From Heracleum sosnowskyi (lineage: Eukaryota; Streptophyta; Magnoliopsida; Apiales; Apiaceae), in contig CM061243.1 of the NCBI GenBank assembly GCA_030848705.1, positions 12,115,044 to 12,179,043 on the forward strand: a stretch of DNA of 64,000 nt, given 5' to 3'. Shown here in pieces: positions 47,122 through 58,741 of the stretch; position 1 is the stretch's first letter, and every line of letters begins with the position of its first letter. The notes beneath the pieces are model-generated. The model did no database searches. It was not told where the DNA came from and worked only from the letters and a program-made list of their open reading frames with translations. The translations under genes were made by a program, and so were the position numbers.

Positions 47122-47521
47122 AACTTCTCTAGTGATCTTTTTAACTATAAAAAAGGAAGTGGAATCACAAAAAAAAAATCGGATTAATCGGATTTTAAAA
47201 TTGAATCTGCATAATTTCTTGTAAGTAACATTTGAGATTGGGTTTTAAAAATTCGGGAATTTTTTAGTATATGATTTAAAAATGTTGAAACTACTTGGCA
47301 AATGGCAACAAAAAGAATGTGAAAACTAAAGAAAAAGTTTCGTATAGAAAGTTTCGAAGGATCAAGCCCAGTTATTATCTATCTGTAGTACAAGTTATAA
47401 TCACAATTTATACATGACTCTTCTAATGAGAGAAAAAGTATACAAACATAAAAAGCCCATAAATAACTAGACAAGCCCAAAATTGGTGGGTTTCTTAGAC
47501 CATAACTTCGATGTGTGAAAC

Positions 47522-48414
47522 CTAAATACTCAAGCCCAAAGTCAACTCAAGTTCAATTTCTCCATCAGCTCCACAATGAGCCGAACCCTCAGCCGAATCT
47601 TCACGAGCCAAGCTCTTAGAAGCTTCCAGATTAATAGCCACCTCAGATAAATGGCTCAATGCTGACTCATGACTTGGTGATCGGGTACACTCGTTTTCGG
47701 GTTGGACCCAACTCGAGCTATCTTGCTTTTTAGCAGCTGACTTCTTAAACCTGCACCGATTCCTGACCCGGTGAAGTTGGTTTGACCCGGAAGTGTTGTC
47801 ATCTTTTGGAATATGACGAATGTCATAGGCCTTCAGAGGTGGCCCATTATCAGTTTCGGCAGTCTCGCTTGAAATTTTTGTAATTGGGGTCCCTTTTAAT
47901 ACAGCCTCCACAGCATCTTGGCAAAGCTGCCAATTTCCGGACCATAATAACCCGACCGACCCGTAGATTGGGTTCACTATTCGACCACAAGCTTCGTATA
48001 ATAGCGACCTAAATATAGCTGAAATTGCACAAAAAAAATGTTAGACAAGGTTCATAAAATAGTTCAAACTTCACATGACAAAATAGTTAATTTTGTGATC
48101 ACAAAACCACTAATGCTCAACATTAATTTTGAAAATATTTGATCGAAAATTTATTACAAAAATTCGATAAAAGTTAAATAAACAATTAAAATGGAACGGA
48201 GAGAATATAAATACGAATACTAACCAGGACGGAGATGGGTAGGGCCAGTATTTACGAGATTTAAAAGTCCAGCACGGCCATAAAACTTGGCCAAGAAGAC
48301 AGTGGCATGGGCTTGAGAATCAGGAGTTTTGATCCATTGAAGGCAAGGTTTGATGCTACAATCATCACTGCATCCTTTACGGAGAGCTCTACATCCATTA
48401 CAGCTCGTTCGCAT
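47522..48414 (-). CDS. LBD42: Class II LOB-domain (LBD) transcription factor, LBD41/LBD42-like
   Basis: Plant-specific nuclear DNA-binding protein. Two exons, 48414-48225 and 48018-47522, total 687 bp and 228 residues; the 206-bp intron has GT-AG ends at the position typical of class II LBD genes (after HLRP). The zinc-like C block is at the N-terminus (Cys5, Cys8, Cys15, Cys19: CNGC ... GCSDDC), followed by PCLQWI and FLAKFYGRAGL, then the second exon with FRSLLYEACGRIVNPIYGS and LLWSGNWQLCQDAVEAVL. The class I leucine-zipper coil is absent, as expected for class II. The C-terminus ends ELELTLGLSI, an LxLxL (EAR) repression motif, so it is probably a repressor. Sequence favours LBD41/42; being next to KCS6 favours LBD42, which neighbours KCS6 in Arabidopsis as I remember. 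The symbol is therefore partly a synteny call. The gene looks intact. Confidence 0.85.
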
Positions 48415-49169
48415 TGTGACTTGATTCGATTAGGGAAAGTTGGCTTTTGAGATAGATAATTGTAGAAGTGTTTAAATAGGAGGAGGGGAGTAGACAAGTA
48501 AGAGACGCCATAATATAGGAGTTACATATTTAATTATTTAGAGGGTAATGGGGTCCACGGCCGCTTGGTTTCTAGATAGTACTACGGGCCGCAGCTGTTT
48601 CCGAAAGAGTGGTAGATTGTTTTTGAAATACCAGGTTTCCACATTCATGGAACTTGGTTAATTTAAAAGTAAAAGCCGCACCACCCTATTTTTCCTTCTT
48701 AATTATCTAATTAACCAAAGTCTTCTATATTTATCACTAGTCAACCTTCGCCTAATCACCTCCTTTCGCGTCTCTACTCACTCGCTCTACACTGATTTTC
48801 TTTCCCTTTTTTTATGTTATGTATCTGTACTGAATAAGTTGTTTTTTTTAATTGAAAATATTTCAAAGGTTATCCAAATATAAAGGAGTAAAAATTATCC
48901 ATTTCAATTTTCTAAAAATTTATTTATATCTCAGACATATTTAAGTAATATTAAAAATACATTCCTACATTTTAACCCATTAATATTCCATAGCCATAGG
49001 CACCTTGATTTTCCTCGTAAAAAATCTAGTAGTTGATTATATATTTCCTCCGTTCCTCTCATTTCTTATATTTTTATTTTTTTGGAATTTCCAATAATCT
49101 ACTCAGATTTAAGTGATTACTAACTCTCCTAAATTTTTTCAATAAGGGAAGATATATTTAAAGGCGAAA
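48415..49169. other. LBD gene 5' flank
   Basis: Contains the LBD promoter region. A single Stowaway-like end (CCTCCGTTCCTCTCATTT, near 49047) has no clear partner. No further gene. Confidence 0.4.
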
Positions 49170-49607
49170 CTATGTGAAATGCTCATATGAAGATGTGAGA
49201 ATTTCCAATTTATTCTCTCTAACTTCCTTTGTCCCCTCATTGATTATCTCTATTGTGTCCCAAATGTGTTTGACAGTAGCACAATTTAGGACATGATTAT
49301 GCATGATAGGATCCAGACAATCAACCAGTATCAACTGTAGACAGGCATCCAGTGTAGAATCCTCTTTCTCATCAGGAGTGTAGTCCTTGGGGTCCTTGGG
49401 GTACATCCTAGCAGCTCTAGTAACCACATCATTCTCTATCTGCTCTCCCTCAACAATCATAGGGATTTTAGGACCATTCTTCAGCACTCCTAGATATTTA
49501 ACATTTGCAACTTGAAGAAACAGGAGCATTTTCTTCTTCCATGTAGGATGATGCTCCTTGTTGAACATGGGGATTTTGACTGTACCAACTTTCTGAGTAG
49601 TAGACAT
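49170..49607 (-). pseudogene. Truncated copia gag (N-terminal 145 codons)
   Basis: ATG at 49607. The product begins MSTTQKVGTVKIPMF and carries the copia gag N-terminal domain (PTWKKKMLLFLQVANVKYL, VKHIWDTIEIINEGT). It stops after SSYEHF, where the intact relative at 7324-9648 continues for over 600 residues. Zinc knuckle and pol are absent, so only the 5' end of the element survives here. It is a relative, not a close copy, of the first copia element. Confidence 0.85.
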
Positions 49608-49937
49608 CTTTTGAGATTTTTGAAGAATAATAAAAATTTCAGAGTTTAAGAAAAAAATCTCAAAACAATTGGATCTTTGATTAGTATATCAATCAAAAGG
49701 CTTTGATGCCAATTTTTAGGTCCTGATAAGTTTGTAGAAAGGGGGTTGAATACAAACTATACCGTTTAATCGAATTTGTCATTTAAAAGATTTAACAATT
49801 TAGAAAAAATTAATGCAGAATAAAACTGAAACAATATTCAAGTTAAATATAACTTATATTAAACTTGACGAGTGTTACAATTTGATCACTGATTACAAGG
49901 GTTCTTAATAAAACAAACCTAGAATAAATTCGACATG
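49170..49937 (-). mobile_element. Degenerate copia element: gag start, primer site, inner part of LTR
   Basis: Upstream of the gag remnant the minus strand reads TTGGCATCAAAGCC, a mutated initiator-Met primer site (~49707-49694). The LTR end begins at about 49716 with TTAGGTCCTGATAAG and GAAAGGGGGTTGAATAC, words common at Sirevirus-type LTR ends. The LTR is cut at 49937 by gypsy element 2 and resumes at 58742. Confidence 0.7.
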
Positions 49938-50608
49938 TGTTGTGGATTAAAAAACGTACTTGTATATTAATTGTTAGGATTAATGAGCTTTCGAGCTTTA
50001 ATGGCTGCACTTTTGTTTCGAGACTAAATCGGTCCTCACAAGATGCCTACGTATCTCAATTCGTTATTGAGAATCAAGCCAAAGACGTAGTTCTTGGTGT
50101 TGCCCTCGGGGCTATGGTGGCAGGGGCACACCAAGGACGTAGTGACTTGTATGTCCTTATTCGAGGATGAAGTCTAAACCGTAGTTCTAGGGGTGCCTTT
50201 GTGGCTTGTTGCGCCTTCGAGGCGTTGTGACGTATGGAGCTGTGCCCAAAACGTAGTTCTGATTGTAGGATCAGGGTCCTTATATAGGCGTCTGGAGCCT
50301 AGTATTTATGGTATGTTTAGGAGTCTTAGCGAATAAGTCTCCTTTTTGATATTGGATAAACATTGTATTTCTTGCTGGAGAATTCGTTTCCTTGTTGATA
50401 AAGGCTATGACTCATTAATTGCCTTTAATTGGGATTCTGGATCCTTCTTTGATGAATTTACCATATTTTGGACTCTTTTTATGAGCTGTATATTTTCCCT
50501 ATTCATTAATTACGAAATTAATGAATAATTAGGGTGTCGGGCCTTAAATATCGGCCTTTTCATTGACTTGTCAATTATATTTCTATAATTACTTTTCTGA
50601 CCATATCA
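49938..50608 (-). repeat. 3' LTR of gypsy element 2, 671 bp
   Basis: On the plus strand it starts TGTTGTGG and ends CCATATCA, giving TG...CA ends on both strands. The inner border carries the purine tract AGTTGGGGGGCAAA (minus strand), the expected polypurine tract. Confidence 0.93.
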
Positions 50609-52362
50609 TTTGCCCCCCAACTTCTGGGAAAATCTCCTTGGGGTTTTCGTAGAAGTTATAACATGTTTTTCCTCAAAATTTTCCATTTTAAGGGCATTTT
50701 CGACCTCAAATTAGGTCATTTCCGACCTCCTTTTTGACCAGGAAACAAGTCATTTTCGACCTCAAATTCGACCAGGAAACTGGTCATTTTTGACCTGAAA
50801 TTCGATCTGGATTTCGACCTCGACTGGAGTGAGGTCGAAGGTTTCGACCTCGATTTTTAAGTCTTTTTCGACCTCGAGCCTTCGACCTCGATCCAGCCTT
50901 TTTTCGACCTTGATTGGTCCCAGGTCGATAGTTTCGACCTCGACTTCCCAATCATTTTCGACCTCGGTCATTCGACCTCGATCCCTTATACTTTCGACCT
51001 CGATTTACAGGTCATTTTCGACCTGGGTCATTCGACCTCGATTCCTCATACTTTCGCCCTCATTTTGCAGGTCATTTTCGACATGGGTCATTCGACCTCG
51101 TTCCAGCCTTTTTCGACCATGATTTCTATGTCAATATCGACCTCGATCTCTAGGTCGTTTTTGACCTCATTTGGCGTGAGGTCGAACGCTTAGACCTCGT
51201 TTTCTAGGTCATATTCGACCTCATTCTTTCGACCTTGAATCCTTCTCTTTTCGACCTCACTTGGGTGTGAGGTCGAGGGGTTCGAGCTCGATTTATAGTG
51301 TATTTTCGATCTCAATCAATCGACTTCGATCTAGGGTCTTTTTGACCTCGAATTTTCAATTTTTTGACTGGATTTTTGGTGCGAAGTCGATGGAAACGAC
51401 CTCAATTCCTCGTATATTTTTGACTTCGAGCCTTCGATGTCGTTCTAAGGTTTTTTCAACCTCAATTTCATTATTTTTCGACTTTATTTGGGAGCGAGGT
51501 CGTTGGAATCGACCTCGTTTTCCCATATGTTTTCGACCTCGGTCGTATAATTTCGATTTAATGTCTTTTCGACCTTAAATCTTTGATTTTGCCTTGGCTA
51601 TATTTCAAATTTCATTCTTTTCTTGGGCCTTAACTAGCCCAATTTTTAATTGGGCTTAAATTATTCCAGCCTTGGGCCTTATTGGGCCTTTATTGTTTGG
51701 GCTTCGAATATGCCTGAGACCCAAATTATTTGGGTTTTAATCTCTATAATCCATAAATGGATTTGTGGGCCTTAACTGGCTATAGACGGTTGCCCTTTCT
51801 TAACCGGTTGGGTTTCCAGTCATTAGGCGATTCCTGGCGAGATTTTCTGTTGAATCTCATCGTTTTATGGGTTTCTTACTTGAAGTTTTGAAGAATTCTT
51901 TGAAGATTCTGGGCTTTCTTTGAAGATTCTGGGTTTAAAATGGCTGATCGCGCTTCCCAACGTCTATGATAATGCACTAGGATTTCATAGAAGTTATACC
52001 GGTCTTTTTCGAGACTTGGGGTCTTTTTATCCCTTACCTGGGACTTACGACCCCTTTTTTGAGGATTTTAATATACACTAGTGTTTCACGAGTATCGTCT
52101 TGGTGTAAAGTGTGGAGTGACCTACACATTTACGACGATTTTGCCTTATTCGAGGCTAACTTGACATTTGCATAAGCCTTTTATGTCTTATACCGTCTTG
52201 TTTTGGCTTCAAGCCTTTCATTGAGCATATCGAATGATGGGGTTTGGACTGAATGTCTTAGGTTTCTGGGGTTTCAACCCTTCATTTGCTTTGTAGGAAG
52301 CTCATGATTTCATCGAACCTTATTTCTATTTGTCCTAGTAGTGAGTCCAATCAGGACACACT
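50609..52362. other. 3' region of gypsy element 2, non-coding
   Basis: Lies between integrase and the 3' LTR. Holds the TCGACCTC array described separately and about 750 bp with repeated TTGGGCCTTA words (51620-51790). Unlike gypsy element 1, no antisense gene is visible here. Confidence 0.6.
50690..51580. repeat. Degenerate tandem array of TTTTCGACCTCGATT units
   Basis: The word TCGACCTC or a one-base variant occurs about forty times in 0.9 kb, at irregular 15-40-bp steps, often paired with its complement GAGGTCGA to form short hairpins (for example around 50831-50851). The Ser/Arg-rich open frames on the plus strand across it come from the repeat, not from a gene. Tandem repeats in the 3' region of Tat-group elements are known and can seed satellites. 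Confidence 0.8.
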
Positions 52363-55300
52363 TTAAACATAATAGACTTTCAAATTTGAGGCATGCCAAG
52401 TCCTTGGCACCTCATGCCCTTCGAGGGTTTCTAGCTTGTACGAGCCTCGACCAAATACGTTCTTGACGCGATATGGTCCTTCCCAATTTGGGACCAGCTT
52501 GCCCTTTTGTCCAACTCCGGATGCCTCAATCTTTCGAAGAACCAAGTCTCCTTGTCGAAAGAACCTTTCTTTAACCCTTAGGTTGTAATAGAAAGATGCT
52601 CGTTTCTGATGCTGAACTATCTTGGCATTTGCCTCATCTCTAACTTCATCAATCAAATCTAAGGCCAGCCTCAAGCCTTCCTCATTTGTTTCTGGCTCAT
52701 AAGCCTCAACTCTTGGAGATGTGTGAGTAATCTCCACTGGAACCACTACCTCTGCCCCATATGCCAACAGGAAGGGGGTAGCTCCGGTGGTGACTTTATA
52801 AGTAGTACGATATGCCCATAGTATGGGGAGCAATTCGTCTACCCAAGTGTTTCTGGAGCGTTCAACTCTTTTTTTTTAGTTCATCTAGGATAATTCGATT
52901 TGCAACCTCAGCTTGCCCATTTTCTTGAGGATGGGCAACAGAAGTGAAGCGCAACTTGATATCGTTCTCATCACAATATTTCTTGAACTCATCATTGTTA
53001 AACTGAGTTCCATTGTCCGTAACCAGGACTCGTGGAATTCCATACCTGTATATCACATTTTCCCAGAAGAAATGCATCACTTGCTTGGTGGTTATCTTGG
53101 CTAATGGTTTAGCCTCAATCCACTTGGTGAAGTAGTCGATTGCTACTATCAAGAACTTTCTTTGAGCACTTGCCATTGGAAATGGCCCAAGTATATCCAT
53201 TCCCCACATGGCAAAGGGGATTGGTGAGTTAATGGATGTCAACATCTCTGGTGGTTGCCTAACCATTGGTGCATGTTTCTGGCACCATTCACATTTCTTC
53301 ACATAGCTTTTAGCATCAGCAAGTATGCTTGGCCAATAGAAACCTAGACGGGTGACTTTATGAGCAAGGGCTCTGCCCCCCAAGTGTTGCCCACAAATTC
53401 CTTCATGTACTTCCCTTAGGGCCAATTCTGCCTCTTGGGGTCTCAAGCATTTTAGACAAGGAATGATGAAAGACTTCTTGTATAGAATTCCCTCAATCAG
53501 GGCATACCTTAATGCTCTCACATACAGCTTTCGTGCTTCTGAAGTGTCGTTGGGTAACCACCCAGTTTCCAGATGAGCTTTGATGGGATCTATCCAACAA
53601 CTAGCAACATCAATAGGTGCTACCAACTTTCCGTTGATGCTTGGGGTCCTCGGGACTTGGAAGTATACACTCCCTGCATAGTTTTCAATTTCGGAAGAAG
53701 CAAATTTAGACAAGGCATCAGCCTTCATGTTTTCTTCCCTTGGAATGTGCTCTACATAACATTCATCAAACTGAGTCATGATGGCCTTGACAAGTTTCAA
53801 GTACTTGGCCATGACTTCATCTCTGGCCTCAAATTCCCCATTTACTTGGGAAACCACTAGCCTCGAATCTCCACATACTTTCAGAGTTTTGACTCTCAAG
53901 GCTCCAGCCAGCCCTAGGCCAGCTATCAGAGCTTCATATTCAGCTTCGTTGTTTGTCGTTGGGAAGTCCAGTTTTAGTGCGTACTCTATGAGGAATCCAT
54001 CAGGACTTTGTAGCACTAAACCAGCTCCACTTGAATTTGTTTTTGATGCTCCATCAAAATAGAGCACCCAACATTCTTTGGAGACCATTTCTTGATCTTT
54101 CTCATCTTCCACTATTACTTCCTGCCCCCGACTTCTTGGTTGTCAATGGTGCATTCAACCATGAAGTCAGCGAGTGCTTGAGCTTTGATGGCCGTTCGAG
54201 GCTTCTACTTGATGTCAAATTCCCCTAGTTCAATGGCCCATTTGATCAATCTTCCACCAACTTGAGGGCTATGCAAGATGTTTCTCAGAGGTTGATCAGT
54301 CAAGACCTCTATCTTGTGAGCCTGGAAGTATGGGCGTAGTTTTCTTGAGGCCATTATCAAGGCTAAAGCAAACTTCTCAATCGTTGAGTAGTTTATTTCT
54401 GGCCCATGTAGAATCTTACTCACATAGTAGATGGGTTTCGGAACCTTCAATTCTTCTTTTACCAAAACGGCTCCAAGGGCTGTGCTAGAAACCGCCAAGT
54501 ACAAATAGAGAATTTCCCCTGGCTTGGGCTTTGCCAACAGTGGTGCCTCAGCCATGTATTTCTTCAGGGCCTCAACGGCCTCTTGCCTTTCAGTCGTCCA
54601 TTCAAAGTTTTTCACATTCTTGAGTGCTTTGAAGAAGGGTAAACACTTTTCTCCTGATTTGGAGATGAATCTTCACAATGCTGCCACTCTCCCTGTTAGT
54701 TTCTGGACATCTTTGACAGTCCATGGTGGTTCCATGTCTAGAATTTCTTTGATTTTGTCGGGATTAGCCTCGATTCCTCTCTTGGAAACCATCAGGCCTA
54801 AAAACTTTCCCGAGCCTACACCAAAGGCACATTTAGCTGGATTTAACATCATCTTGTGGTGTCTTAGCACTTCAAATGCCTCTCGGAGGTGCTCAATGTG
54901 ATCGGCCTTATCGAGGCTCTTGACTAGCATGTCATCTACGCAGACCTCCATGGTTTTTCCAATTAGGTGTTCAAAAATTTTGTTCACCATTCTTTGGTAG
55001 GTTGCCCCTGCATTCTTAAGTCAAAATGCCATGACTAAGTAAAAGAAAACACCAAAGTCAGTGATGAATGATACCTTGGAGATGTCATCTTTGTGCATCT
55101 TGATTTGGTTGTATCCGCTAAAGCCATCCATGAAACTTAGCATCTCGTGCCCAGCTGTTGCATCTATTAGTGCATCAATCCTTGGTAAGGGAAAACAATC
55201 CTTAGGACATGCATCATTTAAGTCAGTGAAGTCCACATACATCCTCCATTTCCCATTGGCCATTTTGACCATCACTGGGTTAGCCAACCATTCTGGGAAT

Positions 55301-56658
55301 TGAATTTCCTCAATGAAACCGGCTTCCAAAAGCTTTTCAACTTCTTGTTTTATGGCTTCAAGCCTTTCCGGAGCAAAACTTCTCTTCTTTTGTTTCACCG
55401 TCTTCCTTTCAGGATCCACATTCAGTTTGTGAGTTATCAATTGGGGATCAATCCCTGTCATGTCGGCTGATGTCCAAGCAAAAAAGTCATTGTTCTCTTG
55501 AAGAAAAGTCGTGAGTTTGCTTTTCAATGGTTCGGGCACTAGTGCCCCAACATAAGTCACCTTCTCTGGTTCACCTTGGACTAAGGGAATTGGGATCAAG
55601 TCCTCGGCTGGTTTCCCTCTTCTGCCCTCATCGTCGTTTGTATTCATGTCTTCAATGGGGAGAACCTGCCCCCCAATTCCATCAGGCCTTAACGCGGCTA
55701 CATAACAACTTCTAGCCATCTTTTGGTCTCCTCTCTCTTCTCTAATCCCATTTCTCGTTGGGAACTTGACTTTCAGATGATAAGATGAGGCAACGGCCTT
55801 AAACGCATGAAGACCAGTCCTTCCGAGGATCGCGTTGTAGGTTGAAGTTGCCTTTATGACTATAAAGTTCAGCATTTAAGTAGATGTACTCATTCCTTGT
55901 CCCATGGTCATTGGGAGCTGGATGGTGCCTTCCACCTTTGATTCCACTCCATTAAACCCGTATATGGGCATATTCGAGGGTATCAACTGAGAATCAGTGT
56001 AACCCATCTTGATAAAGGCATCGTGGAACAAGATATCCACTGAAGCCCCATTGTCAACTAAGACTCTCTTGGTTTCGGAATTACCTATTACAGGTACGAT
56101 GACTAAAGGATCACCGTGGGGGAACTTCACCCCTTCCAAGTCAGAATCATCAAAACCAATTGACACTTCTGTTTTGGCACGTTTCGGTGCTTCTCCAACC
56201 ACAGTCATTACCTCTCGGGCATAAGCTTTCCTTGAGTTTCGGGAGGACCCAGCAGCAGTTGGTCCTCCAAATATCATATTGATGACTGGCCCTCGGGGCT
56301 TAGGGTTACGATCTTGGTCGTTGTCCCTTCTGTCATAATCCTTCCTTTCATAATTTCCTCTGTGACTTCCTTGATTTCCATCCTTGGTGAATTTGCTGAG
56401 TTTTCCTCTTCGTATCAGAAACTCAATATCGTCTTTCAGTTGTCTACAATCGTCGGTGTCGTGACCAACTTCTTTGTGGAACTGACAAAATTGGTTTTGG
56501 TTCCGTTTGGACAAGTCATCCCTCACTGGCTTCGGCCATTTGAGATCCTCTTCCTTTGCTATCTCCATCAGAATTTGACTCCTCAGAGTATTCAATCTTG
56601 CATACTCTGTAAATTTTGGCCCAAAGTTGCTCTTTTTTGGTGGAGAATCAGATCTCTT
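52363..56658 (-). pseudogene. pol: Zinc knuckle, protease, RT, RNase H, aRNH and integrase of gypsy element 2, broken
   Basis: From high to low coordinates: zinc-knuckle remnant CQFHKEVGHDTDDC; protease VLVDNGASVDILFHD; RT with WLANPVMVKMANGKWRMYVD; then TGA at 55023-55021 inside the conserved MAF-LKNAGATYQR motif. The RT active site reads CVDD instead of YVDD. TGA follows at 54675-54673, RNase H (LAVSSTALGAVLVKEEL), TAG at 54207-54205, and a frame change near the C-run at 54125-54129. The aRNH (LYFDGASKTNSSGAG) and integrase (HEGICGQH ... CEWCQ; WGMDILGP, VTDNGTQF, NGQAEVANR) follow, with a last frame change at the A9 run 52869-52877, after which the C-terminus continues to 52363. Three stops and two shifts make it non-functional as assembled. 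Confidence 0.92.
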
Positions 56659-56665
56659 TGACGTT

Positions 56666-58032
56666 CTAGGAAATTTTCCCTAACATCGTACTCTTGGGTT
56701 TCCTTTCTTTTCTTTGAGTTCCCATTAACACCAGTAGTGGGTTCATGTTTTCTTCTGCCTTGATGTATTTGTCGGCTCTGTCTTGGAGCTTTAACATGCT
56801 CTCAGGTGGGTGCTTGGCCAATGATCTCTTGAAGTGATCATCAGTAGTTCCTTGATGTAGGGCTATCATAGCCACTTTGTCCTCCAAGTCTGGGACTTTT
56901 AGAGCCTCTCTAGTGAATCGATTAATGTAATCTCTCAAGGCTTCATTCTTTCCTTGCTGAATTCCCATGAGGGATGCAAAGGTTTTCTCGTGCACTCTCC
57001 CACTTACGAATTGGTTGATAAAAGCCTTGCTTAATTCCTTGAAGGACCCAATAGAATTGGGAGGCAAGCGGCTATACCAACGTTGTGCCATGCCTGCCAA
57101 GGTTTGGGAAAACGCCCTACACTTGACCGCATCGTTGGTCGGCTGCAACAGCAGTGCGTTGGAGAAGGTTCTCACATGGTTAGCGGGATCTCCCGTTCTA
57201 TCATAAGCCTTGATCGTCGGCATCTTGAATTTTCTAGAGATGTTGGCTTTCATGATGTCTTGAGTGAAGGGTGGTGTTGGATAATCAGGATCTTCTAGGG
57301 GTAACAAATCAGTAGGATCACCCCTTGGGGCCTCAGCCCTACTGTTTCTCCTTGGTGTTGGGTCGAGGTTGATCACCAGGACTCTTCCTTGATTTTGTGT
57401 CCTTGTGGCATCCTCTTTTGCCAATAAATTTTTGAGCCTTGCAGCCTCGGCTTCAAGGGACGCAAGTTTTTCCTTAGTAGTTTCTCGATTGGTTTGGGAG
57501 GAACGTCTCCTTCTTGGGGCAACATCCCTCTCATCTCCTGTTGAGTAATTCTCATCCGCGGTGTAGGGACTTGAGTAGTCTTGAAAAGGGGTTCGCTGAT
57601 TTTGGGGTCCCAGACCTTGAATATATGGGGGCACATAGGCCTCGTGATAGATGGGGTTGGCGCCACTACTGCCCATCGGGGGTCGAGGTGGCATACCATA
57701 AGTTGGCATACCGAGAGTTTGGGTAGTATATTGGGGGAGATCCGTGGTGTGAAGTTGGAGACCACGTGGTGCGTTTGCAAGCAACGAAGTGGTTATGATT
57801 GGTTGCTGGAGAGTGGTCTCTGGTGGATCTCGTCCATGAACAACCATTTGTAGGGGATTCGTCCCTTCAGCAGTAATCGGGACTTCCGGTCCTTGAGTGG
57901 TGGTGATGGGGCATCTGCCCCTTCAGTGCCAGTGATTGGCGGTGGTTGGCTCCCTTGAGTTTCTGTTGCAGAAGTAAGAGGAAGTCCATCAGAAGTTTGA
58001 GGACCTCGAGTTGTTCTTCGTGTATTTTCCAT
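56666..58032 (-). pseudogene. gag: Gag of gypsy element 2, two frame changes
   Basis: ATG at 58032, ~34 bp inside the primer site. An N-terminal Pro/Thr/Gln-rich stretch loses frame between ~57900 and 57850. The next frame (57847-56666) holds a Pro/Tyr-rich region, a short coiled coil (TKEKLASLEAEAARLKNLL) and the capsid domain (AGMAQRWYSRLPPNSIGSF, NEALRDYINRFTREAL). A second shift near 56660-56690 leads into the zinc-knuckle frame. Confidence 0.88.
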
Positions 58033-58044
58033 GGTTGATGTTGT

Positions 58045-58063
58045 CTTCCCACAGACGGCGCCA
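58045..58063 (-). other. Primer-binding site of gypsy element 2
   Basis: On the minus strand TGGCGCCGTCTGTGGG follows the LTR end after two T residues. This form is common in plant Ty3-gypsy elements of the Athila/Tat group. Confidence 0.85.
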
Positions 58064-58065
58064 AA

Positions 58066-58736
58066 TGTTGTGGATTAAAAAACGTACTTGTATATTAATT
58101 GTTAGGATTAATGAGCTTTCGAGCTTTAATGGCTGCACTTGTGTTTCGAGACTAAATCGGTCCTCACAAGATGCCTACGTATCTCAATTCGTTATTGAGA
58201 ATCAAGCCAAAGACGTAGTTCTTGGTGTTGCCCTCGGGGCTATGGCGGCAGGGGCAGACCAAGGACGTAGTGACTTGTATGTCCTTATTCGAGGATGAAG
58301 TCTAAAACGTAGTTCTAGGGGTGCCTTTGTGGCTTGTTGCGCCTTCGAGGCGTTGTGACGTATGGAGTTGTGCCCAAAACGTAGTTCTGATTGTAGGATC
58401 AGGGTCCTTATATAGGCGTCTGGAACCTAGTATTTATGGTATGTTTAGGAGTCTTAGCGAATAAGTCTCCTTTTTGATATTGGATAAACATTGTATTTCT
58501 TGCTGGAGAATTCGTTTCCTTGTTGATAAAGGCTATGACTCATTAATTGCCTTTAATTGGGATTCTGGATCCTTCTTTGATGAATTTACCATATTTTGGA
58601 CTCTTTTTATGAGTTGTATATTTTCCCTATTCATTAATTACGAAATTAATGAATAATTAGGGTGTCAGGCCTTAAATATCGGCCTTTCCATTGACTTGTC
58701 AATTATATTTCTATAATTACTTTTCTGACCATATCG
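58066..58736 (-). repeat. 5' LTR of gypsy element 2, 671 bp
   Basis: Same length as the 3' LTR. Its outer base is G where the other copy has A (ATATCG against ATATCA), so the canonical terminus is mutated here; the ACATG duplication follows directly. Confidence 0.93.
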
Positions 58737-58741
58737 ACATG

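Larger units (their letters stand above)
49938..58736 (-). mobile_element. Complete Ty3-gypsy retrotransposon 2, Tat lineage, 8.8 kb, nested in a copia LTR
   Basis: Minus-strand element with two LTRs of exactly 671 bp (49938-50608 and 58066-58736) and the 5-bp duplication ACATG at 49933-49937 and 58737-58741. The primer site is TGGCGCCGTCTGTGGG. Order on the minus strand is gag, protease, RT, RNase H, aRNH, integrase, then a repeat-rich 3' region. The aRNH places it in the Tat group, apart from element 1 by sequence and LTR. About ten differences separate the two LTRs (1.5%, counted by eye), so it is younger than element 1. The coding region is broken many times. Confidence 0.93.

Noticed and set aside
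50829..51578. Ser/Arg-rich frames resembling SR proteins
   Set aside because: The SR-like pattern is the translation of the TCGACCTC array.
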